Positions 12,001 to 19,532 of a stretch of 58,000 nucleotides of DNA are shown in pieces (position 1 is the stretch's first letter; every line of letters starts with the position of its first letter). The notes below the pieces were generated by a model. That model had not been told where the DNA came from. It was given only the letters and a program-made list of their open reading frames with translations, and did not search any database. A program made the position numbers and the translations under genes. The DNA is from Adiantum capillus-veneris (lineage: Eukaryota > Streptophyta > Polypodiopsida > Polypodiales > Pteridaceae): the NCBI GenBank assembly GCA_014529385.2, contig CM043947.1:129016391-129074390 (forward strand), read 5' to 3'.

Positions 12001-12106
12001 GCACCCAACTTTGGTTTACACTTCCCTCGGTTGATATGACACTTGCTGGTTCCCCTTGTTTTGGTTGATTATTCCGGAGATTCCTGCCCGATCTCAAATT
12101 CATCAA
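2909..12106 (-). CDS. gag-pol: Gypsy-1 gag-pol polyprotein with two retropepsins and two H2C2 modules
   Basis: One 3065-residue frame, about twice the usual plant gypsy length. Order by approximate residue: N-terminal domain 85-270, also present in Gypsy-2; gag capsid-like domain 380-560; zinc knuckles 797-832, where knuckle 1 has Tyr for its first Cys and knuckle 2 (CTECGVTHFIEDC) is intact; retropepsin 1 with DSGA at 1286; a charged linker; RT with YMDD at 1951-1954; RNase H near 2090-2200; two consecutive H2C2 modules (2275-2347 and 2403-2472); integrase core with D2500, D2562 and E2598 in DD35E spacing; GPY/F-like module near 2737; a second retropepsin with DSGA at 2863; and a basic tail. 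No chromodomain is seen. The start was chosen at ATG 12106 because the MxLRSG opening recurs in Gypsy-2. All catalytic motifs look intact, so the element may be or recently have been active. The real C-terminus probably continues in another frame (2493-3032). Confidence 0.93.
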   Translation of the reverse strand: MMNLRSGRNLRNNQPKQGEPASVISTEGSVNQSWVQPLEPIFEGSVSDTSSERSYEIFTKNLEHSNRNNIENMAAGSSNPSATMKLLFIKYQYDNEQGAKIYKDGMDRYCVKIEDRPSEFKDLVPVSYSGDRYLDDEGTMYLVVLNPNIVDKWGLMGTKAKIDEELEEKAPIMNFPNARLRRENETTRINTDNIYVGLYKYNNGEQDLYYRCEEPYTGELTDQKRLYVFTYTEGSEVKIAAYDKYGRQYSTMGKKELEGYTYFGGPLHQYYVTSSSHRPAPTNGVQNSMTTGGQRTQVADSFSQPWDSKLGPMGSLHSRESMETNRGSAVPIPTYTTPGPRFEAEPSHLPPSSRFRAEEPTRVTHEVHDARESFSRDTGAMRLVADHRRMRPSQVAKCMPKKYGGSGDPYAHVSLFKQVLRAEQITDFHTQYEGFGLTLEGTTLTWFQPMNIGGFHDIDHLLREFAEEFSKRGIKHNTVSQIYAFKQREHEKVKEASLRFKQYIERCPVRERPQDDRLSVLFIEGLRNDTLKKDLHLKACASFEQVTREALYLVDNCTVYGEVSADTDFASSSSSSIASETTTKKNVQTTTMPNVEQMIEDALKRMAPYQKPLPKTLKWCAIEQKWTNHPTEEGYYNKGYVRERQYAPPAQLAPPQIHPVPRYPTGNVPGPMGIERPQPVLGQQPPLPGARPVGIRYAPTLENQEEQALVPVQHYYEESGAHMSPTVYYPPEEPKQPEPWGMMGNVGIPTVTSASDEERYNMDARTLMFIAHGGLTGQRPSYPQRTNQAGPRPALGPYYKCGGDHLMNVCPHTEIIRINAYCTECGVTHFIEDCSKNPSKVQKTTLNMLETIPTSSGSKNETLIPTQVVTRAQAKKTTREPENGKLATEVVSQGPWSQKNTWKARKARMKLRKEREDDILAEELKQTKARLEKLESQNGKREMSPERTKQKSIKETTSLSSGGSVLVDKVHEPLDALMRAYEARLRNNQTQEQRWLTYPDAELEKQRLEMCQRMIETAQALLEPPKETMNCGKENPIQQETIVSRVAEKTPSAQKPENTQKDDRIVLNTTDQEVESFHPVIQRSYGRDEDYNEFWKQVREANFANELSCQANQTNGGRDIRNPPIVEFEAGSQVDLDLQSYWGDGGSVRTMESKPHSLNTLPSYLGEYEAKSEIRALPSRKISSEKVMDSQGLIEILSTPVTCTITLAELLRLRPHMWTTVGKCLEKFGIKYPTLRLQESIEELSKPQKNAKPVPLNKVGEYCEGEEGNTTLPVDFQGVNTMAILDSGAGVAIATKEIWKKWGKPAIRKTRLKLQLADGHMEKPMGLLEKVVVTSCGIEYEHTFAIVDFGKENNYDIILGRPFMRQLKMVQDWGYDHIYLRSMETTTRVNLKDHSYKDVNRTPVEEFDSATLAGSEFPAWLGKPKELWMCGASKCGSLKREECVLERAIEDETYVREPFPEDTFEPLEWTHILATLDVCAIPDGPTTKFCDKDGYDVVPYFMLRTVLEKETEKNDTLEKKDEEEVFHDIPNHPEWGNEADNESTDNSSGNEETITDVRFYDFPNQTKQRQKHYRAKKKTKGVRTNPMPRIRGKNQFLMLVKAEDCVKDKISGRMRGSNQKSLRKDKRGSRNQVQNNGTKTETEKSEKNKRNREYTESKLERRNKYRELKKTLKEVWTTEIESGEDENAKIKENMDVPSHYRKFTIEDRKVILTPPIRERKENESYDGPEDAKKVDLAAPGETPRPVYIATDLSPSEEERLLSLLREYRDVFAKSYKDLKGVDPSICQHSISLKQEAKPSRQRPYTYNDTFAKRIKEEIDKLMEAEFIYEIEHTDWVSPIVVVPKKNGNFRVCVNLKKVNAATIRDNYPLPITDHVLERVSGKTAYSFLDGFSGYNQLAIALEDKHKTAFATEWGIYAYRVMPFGLTNAPATFQRLMTHAFKEYLRLFLEIYMDDLCVHSLLRDEHLEHLRKVFEKCRTYRICLNPEKCVFMVRQGRILGHIVSQNGISTDLEKIKVIVDMPRPTNAKQVQSFMGHCGYYRRFIYMYAIIGQPLYRLIVNFEWTEECEESFKKLKEALITAPVLKSPDWEKIFHVHIDASAYAIGCILAQPEEGNMDFPICYASRQLNHAEKNYTTTEREGLGMIYAVKKFRHYLLANKFVFFTDHQALLYLVNKPCNTGRIVRWFIILLEFDFTVVVKKGKTHLRADHLSRLTNGEDPIGVDDDMPDAYLFNIEMIPKWSQNVVDLLTYGGEFDRREYNLKHIAIQQSKNLQLIAGRLYQLGNDHVLRLCINPEEYSIYLREAHVQECAFHCSRRNTYRNLLQLGVYWPGMKESVHEYVTVCIVCSSKPPAEYSTLYQIMIAPEWSQYIVEYLTNRTFPEGTSKARQKSVETEARDYALIGDQLYKRGKDNQLRICASESEYVIILEQAHGGVGGGHFSGDKTAKLVLAVGIWWPTLHMDAEEYVKRCDDCQRTKVPLKRDDMPLRPMMGARAFAKWGIDYVGPISPPAYKTHTQYIVVATDYLTKWVEAKATQKADARTTAQFLYEYVFVRYGLPIEIVSDRGTHFINEVIEILLDEFMVIHRKSAPYHPQANGQAEATNKTICTVLTKIVSKSRTDWDQKLHSTLWAYRVAYKTSIGTTPYNMVFGLNAILPIEFLISTLRVAKDLEWTGHELSDRIDDLEKLDELRLKAVASIYAQKRRQKEFFDKHVRTKEFKVGDYVLVYTLKQHAKKLKKRGMGPLVIKDLSPSGAVKLATLDGEEMPNWISGCRVKKYLLLLTQDMLLKIHQEKLRVQKKKKIVEEAQAEAKERMEKRRLLRQKQRNEGAIRINAVTITEMDNDKEEPIIECKVGTNQIKARALLDSGAQANLLSLSLYRQLTNDTKLQTAKQELKSYSENSIKTVGCTVLHIQINQYVYPHMFYVVEDQATQHPLLLGQPWQKQYNAMIDWSSKSVLIKHEGESQSVKFTKGAEPTPKEESTDKGKQQTEKKKKQWQPKVSIQPDYSSTRNSQQWIRKTSNNITAQPWKKRSQSWYGDQKRLCQRTKRWKTESSIPDNRVIPDNQGQ
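3240..3560 (-). other. Retropepsin domain 2, downstream of integrase (Gypsy-1)
   Basis: After the integrase C-terminal module and a basic coiled-coil-like stretch, the frame contains KARALLDSGAQANLLS (Asp at residue 2863) and, about 80 residues later, HPLLLGQPWQKQYNAMIDW. These are the catalytic D-S-G-A and the hydrophobic-G-Q/R-P-W signatures of a retropepsin. It differs strongly from retropepsin 1, so it is not a recent duplication. Gypsy-2 has a counterpart at 24.7-25.1 kb. Confidence 0.82.
4690..4900 (-). other. Integrase H2C2 zinc-binding module, second copy
   Basis: Residues about 2403-2472. It has LYKRGKDNQLRIC, the His pair HGGVGGGH, GIWWPTL and the Cys pair CDDC, and leads directly into the DD35E core. 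It is the copy in the standard position. The two copies differ clearly in sequence, so the duplication is old; Gypsy-2 has both as well. Confidence 0.88.
5065..5285 (-). other. Integrase H2C2 zinc-binding module, first copy
   Basis: Residues about 2275-2347. The module begins LYQLGNDHVLRLC, followed by a His pair six residues apart (HVQECAFH), GVYWPGM, and the Cys pair CIVC. All four zinc ligands are present. It is followed by a W-S-x-x-I/V-x-x-L-T linker and then a second complete module. Confidence 0.85.
7975..8300 (-). other. Retropepsin domain 1 (Gypsy-1)
   Basis: This aspartic protease lies between the gag zinc knuckles and RT, the usual place in Ty3/gypsy elements. The active site AILDSGAG has its Asp at residue 1286, and the domain ends with the ILGRPFM motif typical of the second half of the retropepsin monomer. 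It is well conserved in Gypsy-2 (AILDSGAG, IILGRPFM). Confidence 0.9.
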
Positions 12107-13513
12107 TTCCCCTGAAGGACTTTAACTTTTCCGTCTCGGCAATTTGTTTTCCCAGGTTTTTGTGGTCAGAATTGATCCAAACTGACTGATACTTGGTCAA
12201 TTGTTTAATCTTGTCAGTTGGACAACTTCTGTTTCATCAAGTGAGAATTTTGTTACTGTTATGCTGAAAAAGACATTATACGCGTATGATGTCTTTTTTC
12301 ACAGATTTTGACTATTTTGGTTATGCTCACTCTCAGTGGCCCCTTTATGCTCTGTTCACTCACAAAATTCAGTTTGAACTCTGTTTGAGCAAGTTATGGC
12401 TAGTTCAGGCTTTTCTTGGCAATTTCCCGCTTTTGACTTGTTTTTTGGGTCAATTGTGATCCAAATGGTATGAAACATGAAAAATAATCTCTAGACAGCT
12501 ATTACAATGGATCTGTGTTAGCAAAGTATCAAAATATGTCCAAAATTAGGTCAAAGACATCATACGCGTATGATGTCTTTTTCATCAAATTGGGTCCAAA
12601 TTTGATATTTATGCTTCCAACAGTGATTGTAACAATCTTGTCAGGTCAGATTTCAAAAATAAGCAGTGGAAGTGCCAAAAGACATTATACGCGTATGATG
12701 TCTTTTGTCCCAGATTTTGACTATTTTTGGTTTTAAGCCTTCTCCAATGTTTATAATTGAGTTTCAAGTGTTTTTGTCAGGTTTGAATGTAAAAACAAGA
12801 TTTGAATCCAAAATTTCCTATTCTTTGCGTTTCTTGGACTCCGACTTGTCTTTTTTGGGTTTCTTTGAGTGTTAATGTTCTTGTTTTAAGTTGATCTTAG
12901 GGTAAAACCCCCCTTCTAAACACTCTGGCAATGTCAAATTTTCAATTTTAGTCTCTGTTTAGGTCCTAAGACATCATACGCGTATGATGTCTAAAGTTGC
13001 AGATTTCCAGTTTTTCAGCACAGAACTCTTCCAATAGCTCTTTTAAGTGCTCAGCAACAATCAGTTACACAGAAAATTTTTCTGAACTTTGTTTATTGCA
13101 TATTTCACTACCAAAGCGACTTTTTCAGTGATCTAACATGCAATCAAACACATCAAGCAAATAGAACACCAATTGATAGCTCTAGATCAGGATCAAATCA
13201 GGCCCTACCTAAGCTACTTCTAATCATAAAATGGATTTTTTTGCAATTGAAAATATAAAGAGATTTACTACCTCACAAGGAGTAGCAAATGCTTTTTATG
13301 TCAACAACCACTTAAACACCATAAAAAACAATCTAATCTAAGCTAAACTAAAAATACTGTCAACACGGAAGACCCAGGAATACCCCACTTCCTAGTATCT
13401 CTCCAGACCTTCGGAGTCCACCACTCCTAGATCTTTTCTAACTAAAGTATACAAAGTAGTTTATACGACTCACCTCGTAGGATTAGTCTAAGGTCACCTA
13501 CTTAGGGCTCTCG
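12107..13513 (-). other. Gypsy-1 5' leader
   Basis: This is 1.4 kb between PBS and gag ATG with no supported ORF. It carries four copies of a palindrome. Outside these it is T-rich on the plus strand, with phrases that recur near other palindromes, such as a TTTTTTGGGTTTCTTTGAGT-like stretch near 12870 that resembles 733-751 in the 3' region. A leader of this length is long for a gypsy element. Confidence 0.7.
12272..12991. repeat. Palindrome array A, leader copies (4)
   Basis: Four 22-bp sites made of the half-site GACATCATACG followed by its exact reverse complement, so the centre reads ACGCGT. Positions are 12272-12293, 12556-12577, 12681-12702 and 12970-12991. Copies 12272 and 12681 carry one substitution (C to T at position 6). 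Start-to-start distances are 284, 125 and 289 bp. The first three are followed by TTTT on the plus strand. In the transcript each could fold into a 9-bp stem with a CGCG loop. Confidence 0.97.
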
Positions 13514-13531
13514 TCCCCGGCAGCGGCGCCA
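13514..13531 (-). promoter_or_regulatory. Gypsy-1 primer-binding site (tRNA-Asp)
   Basis: The minus strand reads TGGCGCCGCTGCCGGGGA, two bases inside the LTR. It matches the complement of the plant tRNA-Asp(GTC) 3' end at 17 of 18 positions. It fixes both the element orientation and the LTR edge. Confidence 0.85.
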
Positions 13532-14157
13532 AATGTTAAGGCGGTTACGCCGCTAGCGGAAGCTAAATAGCGAGAACTCAACCAACAACAGAATTTGTCA
13601 GACGAGGACGGAGCTTGACCCGCAGGCGCATGGAAACAACTAGGTGGGTGTCAAATCACCTACTCGACCTTCTAATGACAATCACTACTAAGGAAATCAA
13701 ATCTAAGTTCTAAAATACGCAAGTGACTGAAATCCGTACTACGAACGAATGCTATACGAAACAGGATCTAGAATCATCGAATCGATCTCAAACTCAAGGG
13801 GAAGTCTATACACTAGGTAAGAACAACACCCTAAAGACTTGAACTGCAAAATCAACCTATAACCACTCCGTGCGGTAAACGCGTATGAAGACAGGCTGAA
13901 AAATACAGGTGACCGAAACTTGACCCCGATGGTACTAATGTGTAGCTCTACTCGTTGTGGTTCTATAGATATGCTGCACGCTCTATTCCGACACACGAGT
14001 TGGAAGAAAACTCACACCGAAGCTCGTAGGAACTTACCACACATAGAAGCCGATAGCGCGCACTCTTGGTATCTGTGCGTAGCTCTCACCGTTGCTAACA
14101 CAATGGTGGTGTCGCTTCTCCAATGGCGGCCCCGTAGCTCGCGTAGCAAGGAGATAA

Positions 14158-14159
<2 letters not shown>

Positions 14160-14202
<43 letters not shown>
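14160..14202. repeat. (CT)n microsatellite in Gypsy-1 LTR
   Basis: About 21 uninterrupted CT dinucleotides, read as GA on the element strand. Gypsy-2 has a similar tract at the same LTR position (36074-36135). Confidence 0.95.
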
Positions 14203-14204
<2 letters not shown>

Positions 14205-14274
14205 ACACAGTCACGGCGCTCAAAAACTCACTTTGATTAATAATTGAATCCTCCTTTAGGTTACAAAACTTTGG

Positions 14275-14282
14275 CTTATATA
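14275..14282 (-). promoter_or_regulatory. Gypsy-1 LTR TATA box
   Basis: The minus strand reads TATATAAG, about 210 bp inside the LTR start. Transcription would begin roughly 30 bp further, placing the GA/CT microsatellite in the transcribed R-U5 part. The position is inferred from sequence only. Confidence 0.6.
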
Positions 14283-14491
14283 CCTCAGCCTTGGAAGTGA
14301 GAACATCTCTAATTATTTACATCAGCAGGTGAAATTACGTCGGGATTACAAGCTGGAAACTCAATTGAGTCCCGTTACTTAATGAATGGCTCAAATCAAA
14401 ATTAATGTCGGAAAGACATTTATTACAATCAATGGTTACAAAATGATGGGTGTGAGCAAAAATGCGGGTGTGATCCTCTGCTGGCTCAACA

Positions 14492-14571
14492 CACGCCAGT
14501 GAGTAAATGCCGTAAGCGGCCAAGACCCGTAGTGGATGCCAGCTCAAGGTGTAGAGCTCGACATCTCAACA
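14492..14571 (-). repeat. Copia 3' LTR, first 80 bp only
   Basis: It matches 19448-19527 with three differences. The rest of this LTR must lie beyond the left end of Gypsy-1, outside the window. Confidence 0.88.
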
Positions 14572-17387
14572 CTCCCCCTCGAGCTCTGCATGTCGCAGAG
14601 TCCAAGCATAGTCTGGAAACGTCGAAGCTTCTCAGCTCTGAGGGCCTTGGTAAAGATATCCGCTATCTGCTCCTCTATGCTGACGTAGACCAAGTCGATG
14701 TCGCCCGCCAACACTCGCTCTCGAACGTAGTGGTAATGGACCTCTATGTGTTTGGTCCTAGCATGGAACACTGGGTTCCTAGCCAACTCCATGCTGCTGA
14801 GGCTGTCACAATGAATGACAATCTGCTGGTCCACTTGCACTCCCAAGTCTTCAAGTAATGTTCTTAGCCAAGCTACCTCGCACGCTGCAACTGCTGCACC
14901 TCTGTACTCGGCCTCTGTGCTCGATAAAGCAACTGTAGGCTGCTTTTTGCTGCTCCAAGTAACAACAACACTCCCAAAGGAGAACATGAAGTCACTCGTA
15001 GATCTCCTATCAACAATGCTACCTGCCCAATCTGCATCTGTATACCCATACAATGCTAATGGTGCATCTGATGCATAGAACAATGCGTAGTCAAGAGTCC
15101 CTTGCACATACCTAAGTGTGCGTCGTACTCCATCCAAATGTGGCTTCCTCAGAAGCTGCATGAACTGACTCTCCAAGCCTACTGTGTAGCTCAAGTCTGG
15201 CCTCGTGATAGTCAAGTAGATTAGACTACCCACCATCTTCCTGTACATATTGACATCCTCAACAACATCACCCTTCTCTGCACTCAGCTTTGCATTCACA
15301 TCCAAGGGAATAGAAATTGGCTTACAATCAGCCATACCATACTTTGACAACATGTCCAAAGCATACTGTCTCTGTGACAGCCATACACCCTCTGGAGTCC
15401 TGATCACCTCAATGCCAAGAAAGTAGCGCAACTCGCCCAAATCTTTCATTTCAAACTCCTGTTTGAGAAGACCCTTCACATGGTCAATCTCCATAGCATT
15501 GTCACCCACAATAATAAGGTCATCTACATATATGGTAATGACCACAATCCCCACATCACTCTCATGTACATAGAGTGAATGATCAGCATGAGCTCTCCTA
15601 AAACCAATACTGACAAGATACTTGGCAATCCTGTCATACCATGCTCTAGAGCCCTGCTTCAAACCATACAAAGCTTTGAGAAGTCTGCATACATAATCTG
15701 CGTAACCTGGATCGACATAACCAGGTGGCTGATCCATATACACTTCCTCTTGCAACTCACCATTCAAGAAGGCATTCTTTACATCCATTTGATGCATAAT
15801 CCATCCTCTAGATGCAGCCACTACTATGACAGCTCTCACAGTCATCATCTTTGCCACTGGAGCAAAGGTCTCCTCGTAGTCTATGCCATACGTCTGTGCA
15901 TAACCCTTTGCGACCAGCCTTGCCTTGTGACGCTCAATGTTACCATCAGCCTTATGCTTGGTTTTATACACCCATTTACAGCCAATATCTTTCTTGCCAC
16001 TTGGCAATGGCACCAACTCCCATGTGTCGTTTGCTTCCAATGTAGCCATCTCTTCATTCATTGCATCATCCCAGTGCACATTTCCAACTGCATCCTCAAA
16101 ACATGTGGGCTCCACATCCTGTATCACCTTATCCATGTAGGCTTGGTGATGCGCTAGATACCCATCATAAGTCAATTTCTGAACTGGATTTCTGACTCTA
16201 TTAGATCTGCGCGGTCCTGGGTCACTCCTTTGCCCTCTAGCATCTTCTTGTACTTTCCTTACACCAGGTGTCCTGACAGCCGGAATTCCAAATTCCTCAT
16301 CAAGACTTTGTTCAGAACCATCTGAATCCATGTCTACATGTGAAAAAACTGATGATACATCAGCCATAAAGGGAGGTTCATCAACCTTTTCCTTTCCTTT
16401 TCGTGATACATTTCCTGTACCTATTGGTGGAGTAACCTGCGTACGTAGTCTACCATTCCATGGTTTCTCAACAGAGCCACGAGAAGAGGACTCTTGTGGT
16501 CCACTCAAAACTTGTGACTGTGGCCTCACATTTTGTACAACCACATCATCTTTTACATCAGCCCTAATAGTGCCATGTGCATTACTGTACCAGTTGCTCA
16601 TCTCATCAAAGACTACATCTCTGCTCGCTCGTAATTCTCGTGTAGTAGGATTGTAGCACCAGTACCCCTTTTGTTCAAGGGAATATCCCACAAGAATACA
16701 TTTCTCTGCTTTAGGATCCAATTTCTTATGCAACTCATCTGGTACATGCACGTAAGCTATGCAGCCAAACACTTTCAAGTGTGCCAAATCAGGCTTTGTA
16801 CCTGTAAACTTTTCCTCAGGTGTTACGTCATGTACCGCAGCTGTAGGTGTCCTGTTCATAATGTACACAGCTGTATTTACGGCTTCAGCCCAGAAATGAT
16901 GAGGCATGTTCTTCTCATTCATCAATGCACGTGCAACCTCTGCAATGTGCCTGTTTTTCCTTTCTGCGACCCCATTCTGTTGTGGAGTATATCTGCATGT
17001 AAACTGTGTGCGTATACCATGCATTCGCAGAAAATCTGAAAAATCATTGGAGAAGTACTCTCCCCCTCCATCTGACCTCAATGTCTTGATTTGCATATCT
17101 GTCTCCTTCTCAATCATGACTTTGAAGTCTTGAAAGTGACCAAACACTTCACTTTTGTTACGCATGAAGTAGACCCATACTTTCCTTGTATGGTCATCAA
17201 TGAAAGAGACATAATACCTGCAACCATGTATACTTCCAGTATCGGTTGGACCCCAAACATGTGTGTGCACCACCTCAAGTGGCTTTTTACATACATTGCG
17301 CTCATGTGGAAATGAGCCCTTTGACTGTTTTCCAAACAGGCATGCTGCACACACTTTATGCATACCATCCACCTTGAATTTGGGCAA
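14544..17387 (-). pseudogene. pol: Copia integrase, reverse transcriptase and RNase H
   Basis: 947 codons in the same frame as the preceding segment, separated by one stop. It holds the integrase CAACLFGKQ zinc ligands, the integrase core, the copia RT with YVDDLIIVG, and RNase H with the ADIFTKAL end. The first catalytic Asp of the integrase appears changed to His (VVHTHVWGP where copia elements have D before VWGP), while the second Asp (SDGGGEY) and the Glu (GVAERKN) remain. The frame runs through the PPT and stops inside the 3' LTR. Confidence 0.9.
14572..14580 (-). promoter_or_regulatory. Copia polypurine tract
   Basis: The minus strand reads GAGGGGGAG directly before the 3' LTR start TGTTGAG. 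The pol frame reads through it into the LTR. Confidence 0.8.
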
Positions 17388-17399
17388 ACCTTTTACAAT

Positions 17400-18150
17400 C
17401 TATTTTGATTGCATGCTGCGCAATCTCTGCTCATTGACATGGCCAATGCGTTTGTGCCAAATGTCAACATCAGCCACAACACCTGTGCCCTGTGCAAATA
17501 ATGCAGCTTTTACCTCAGGCATGTCTACATTCAGCGTAAACATTCTGCCCACACATTTTCCCTCTGTGATAAGCTTATAGCCATTCTGGAAATCTTCTAC
17601 ATAACAGCCATTTGGATTGAAGTGAACCTGCAAACCCAGCTCAACCATTTGTCCAACAAAAACAAGATTCTTTGTAATGTTTGGGACATGAAGTACATCT
17701 GCTAAGTACTTTGATTTCCCACTCTTCGTATTTAGAGGTATGTCCCCTACATGAGCAATGGGGTGAGCTGTGTCATCTCCTGTCTGCACATAGCCTGACA
17801 CATCTAGTTTGCGCATATCTCTAAACCACTCTCCACGAGACGTCATGTGATTAGAGGCACCTGAATCCACATACCAAACATCATCTTGGGTGGAATTCTC
17901 TGCAGTCATTGTATTCATTACCTGCTGCATAACAAACATGCGCTCGTTTTTGCTGTCATCTGCATCTCTGCTAGTAGATGCATAGTTGCCCTGTTCTCTC
18001 TTTCCACTTGCTTTTCCCTTTGGACAATCACGTGACATGTGACCTCTTTCACCACAAGTCCAACATTCTCTGCTATCTGGAGTATGTTGCTGCCTGCTTG
18101 ATCCTGCACCACGACCTCTCTGACTCCCCCTGCCTTGAGACTGGTTTCCC
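17400..18150 (-). pseudogene. pol: Copia zinc knuckle, protease and integrase N-terminus
   Basis: After the frameshift this frame carries the CCHC knuckle, the copia protease active site VDSGASNHM (near 17860), the conserved LADVLHVPNITKNL segment, and the integrase His ligands (WHKRIGHVNEQRL). It ends at a TAG between RLRSMQSK and IVKGLPKF; the same frame continues beyond that stop. Confidence 0.88.
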
Positions 18151-18184
18151 CTGCCACCTGTATTGTTTTGATTTGATTGACCTT

Positions 18185-18892
18185 CTAGAAATTGGCCCCT
18201 GCAACCCCTTGGGCCTCGACACCACCTCTACCTCTACCTCTGTTGGAGTTAGAATAGAAGGTCTGTTCAGAATTATTTCTGCCATGAGAAGAAGATGTGT
18301 CAAGGTTCTTCTCCTCAAGAATAAGCATAGAAATCAAATCTTGGAACACGGGGATGTCGTCTCTTGTATTCATGGAAGACCTAAAATGTACATACTCATC
18401 TCCTAGACCATTCAAGCATGCACGGACAATGTCATCGTCTTCCATTGAGACTTTAATAGATCCAAGAGCCTCAATGATACTCTTGATCTTCAAGGCATAA
18501 TCATTGATTGAGAGGTTGTTCCTCTTAACCTGATTTAGCTCCGACTTTAGTTGAAGCTTCCTGGCCTTGGTGTTCACCTCGAACACTCTGTCTACGTTTC
18601 TCCATGCAATGGCGGGGGTTTCAGCATCCTGTAGATAGCCCATCATGCCATCTGTGATGCTCATAGAAATCCAATACATCACTTTGCTCTGGCCTTGTTG
18701 CCAGTCCCTCAAAGCTTTCCTTTGTTCTGCTGTAGCATTTGCCTCGGGAATCTCTGGTTCCTTTTCATTGTCTCCTTCTACATAGTCCCAATAACCTTTT
18801 CCTTTTAGGAAATTTGTTATTCTGAACTTCCATGCAGGGTAGTTATTTTTCTCAAGCTTCTCAGTAACAATCTGACTGAAACCGTCAGACAT
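18185..18892 (-). CDS. gag: Copia gag, N-terminal part
   Basis: 235 codons beginning MSDGFSQIVTEKLEKNNYPA. It has the typical copia gag N-terminal motif (NYPAWKF), the UBN2-type body and a Gly/Arg-rich end. The frame stops before the zinc knuckle. The knuckle CWTCGERGHMSRDC lies just downstream in another frame (about 18030-18075), so a single indel between about 18160 and 18240 has split gag from pol. In the parent element gag and pol were probably one frame. Confidence 0.85.
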   Translation of the reverse strand: MSDGFSQIVTEKLEKNNYPAWKFRITNFLKGKGYWDYVEGDNEKEPEIPEANATAEQRKALRDWQQGQSKVMYWISMSITDGMMGYLQDAETPAIAWRNVDRVFEVNTKARKLQLKSELNQVKRNNLSINDYALKIKSIIEALGSIKVSMEDDDIVRACLNGLGDEYVHFRSSMNTRDDIPVFQDLISMLILEEKNLDTSSSHGRNNSEQTFYSNSNRGRGRGGVEAQGVAGANF

Positions 18893-19193
18893 CTTGAAGC
18901 ACTAAGACAAAATAGCTGCAATCTGCAAAAACCTGCAAATCTGTTGAACCTGCTATCGTGGTACTTGTAACGCTTTCTACACTCAATGAGTGTCCACAAT
19001 CAAGCGTACATACAACCACTGTACTTGTACAGTAAATCTCTCTATACTGCACTTTGGAGACCTGTTCAGAAACTTGGACGAAAAACCCCTAAAAAAAAAT
19101 TCGCTGTGCGAGGCGCCTTCGGCATCTGGTCGTGGATTGCAAACGAAGGGATTGTGATGCTCTTGCTCTCTTAGCCTCTCTTACCTGCACTAG

Positions 19194-19205
19194 GCTCTGA
19201 TACCA
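19194..19205 (-). promoter_or_regulatory. Copia primer-binding site (initiator tRNA-Met)
   Basis: The minus strand reads TGGTATCAGAGC directly after the LTR end, the standard initiator-Met PBS of plant copia elements. Confidence 0.92.
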
Positions 19206-19527
19206 TGTAAAGAATGAGGATGCAAGAGAGCTACACAAGACAAGCACAAAGCACACAGAGATGGAAAGCTTCTTCTTCTTCTTTACAGAAAAGAGAGTAC
19301 AAAATGACTAAGTGCTAAAGCTGAAAAGTAGCACATATGTACATGCGGTCACTAAGTGTGAACTCGCTAGAAGCGTACTAGGCTGGTACTATAAGTGTAG
19401 TCCAACTGTAGAATCACTGGCAGAGATCCTCCGTGTCGGTCACTTAACACGCCAGTGAGTAAATGCCATAAGCGGCCAAGACCCATAGTGGATGCCAGCT
19501 CAAGGTGTAGAGCTCGACATCGCAACA
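19206..19527 (-). repeat. Copia 5' LTR
   Basis: 322 bp with TG...CA termini on the plus strand (TGTAAAGAATG...CATCGCAACA). It abuts the PBS on the left and Gypsy-2 ORF3 coding sequence on the right (from 19528). Confidence 0.88.
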
Positions 19528-19532
19528 TGTCC

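Larger units (their letters stand above)
1..14491 (-). mobile_element. Gypsy-1, giant Ty3/gypsy LTR retrotransposon (3' end outside window)
   Basis: Read on the minus strand, this element has a 5' LTR (13534-14491), a tRNA-Asp type PBS, a 1.4-kb leader, a single gag-pol frame of 3065 codons, and a long untranslated tail running to the window edge. No second LTR is visible, so the 3' LTR and any further ORF lie to the left. Its right end interrupts the 3' LTR of the copia element: copia LTR sequence resumes exactly at 14492. The intact frame marks it as the youngest insertion of the nest. The same architecture occurs in the decayed Gypsy-2 at 19533-36274. Confidence 0.9.
13534..14491 (-). repeat. 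Gypsy-1 5' LTR
   Basis: The right boundary is set by the resumption of copia LTR sequence at 14492; the left boundary is set by the PBS two bases away. On the plus strand it begins TGTTAAGG and ends CTCAACA, so it has the TG...CA form with short terminal inverted repeats (958 bp). It contains a TATA box (14275-14282) and a CT microsatellite just downstream of it in transcription. The segment around the microsatellite (GCGTAGCAAGGAGATAAGACT) resembles the Gypsy-2 LTR at the same place. The partner LTR is not in the window, so insertion age cannot be estimated. Confidence 0.85.
14492..19527 (-). mobile_element. Ty1/copia LTR retrotransposon, 3' LTR truncated by Gypsy-1
   Basis: On the minus strand: 5' LTR 19206-19527, initiator-Met PBS, gag, protease, integrase, RT, RNase H, PPT, and an 80-bp start of the 3' LTR. 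The shared part of the two LTRs (14492-14571 and 19448-19527) differs at 3 of 80 positions, two of them C/G to T/A changes at CpG. The frame has one frameshift and one stop, so this copy is defective. It sits inside ORF3 of Gypsy-2. Confidence 0.92.

Noticed and set aside
140-12991. Palindromes as terminal inverted repeats of small DNA transposons
   Set aside because: Each site is a complete palindrome by itself, spacing is regular, and no target duplications flank the intervals.
15579-16157. 192-codon plus-strand ORF
   Set aside because: It is antisense to copia RT and integrase coding sequence and has no recognisable motif.
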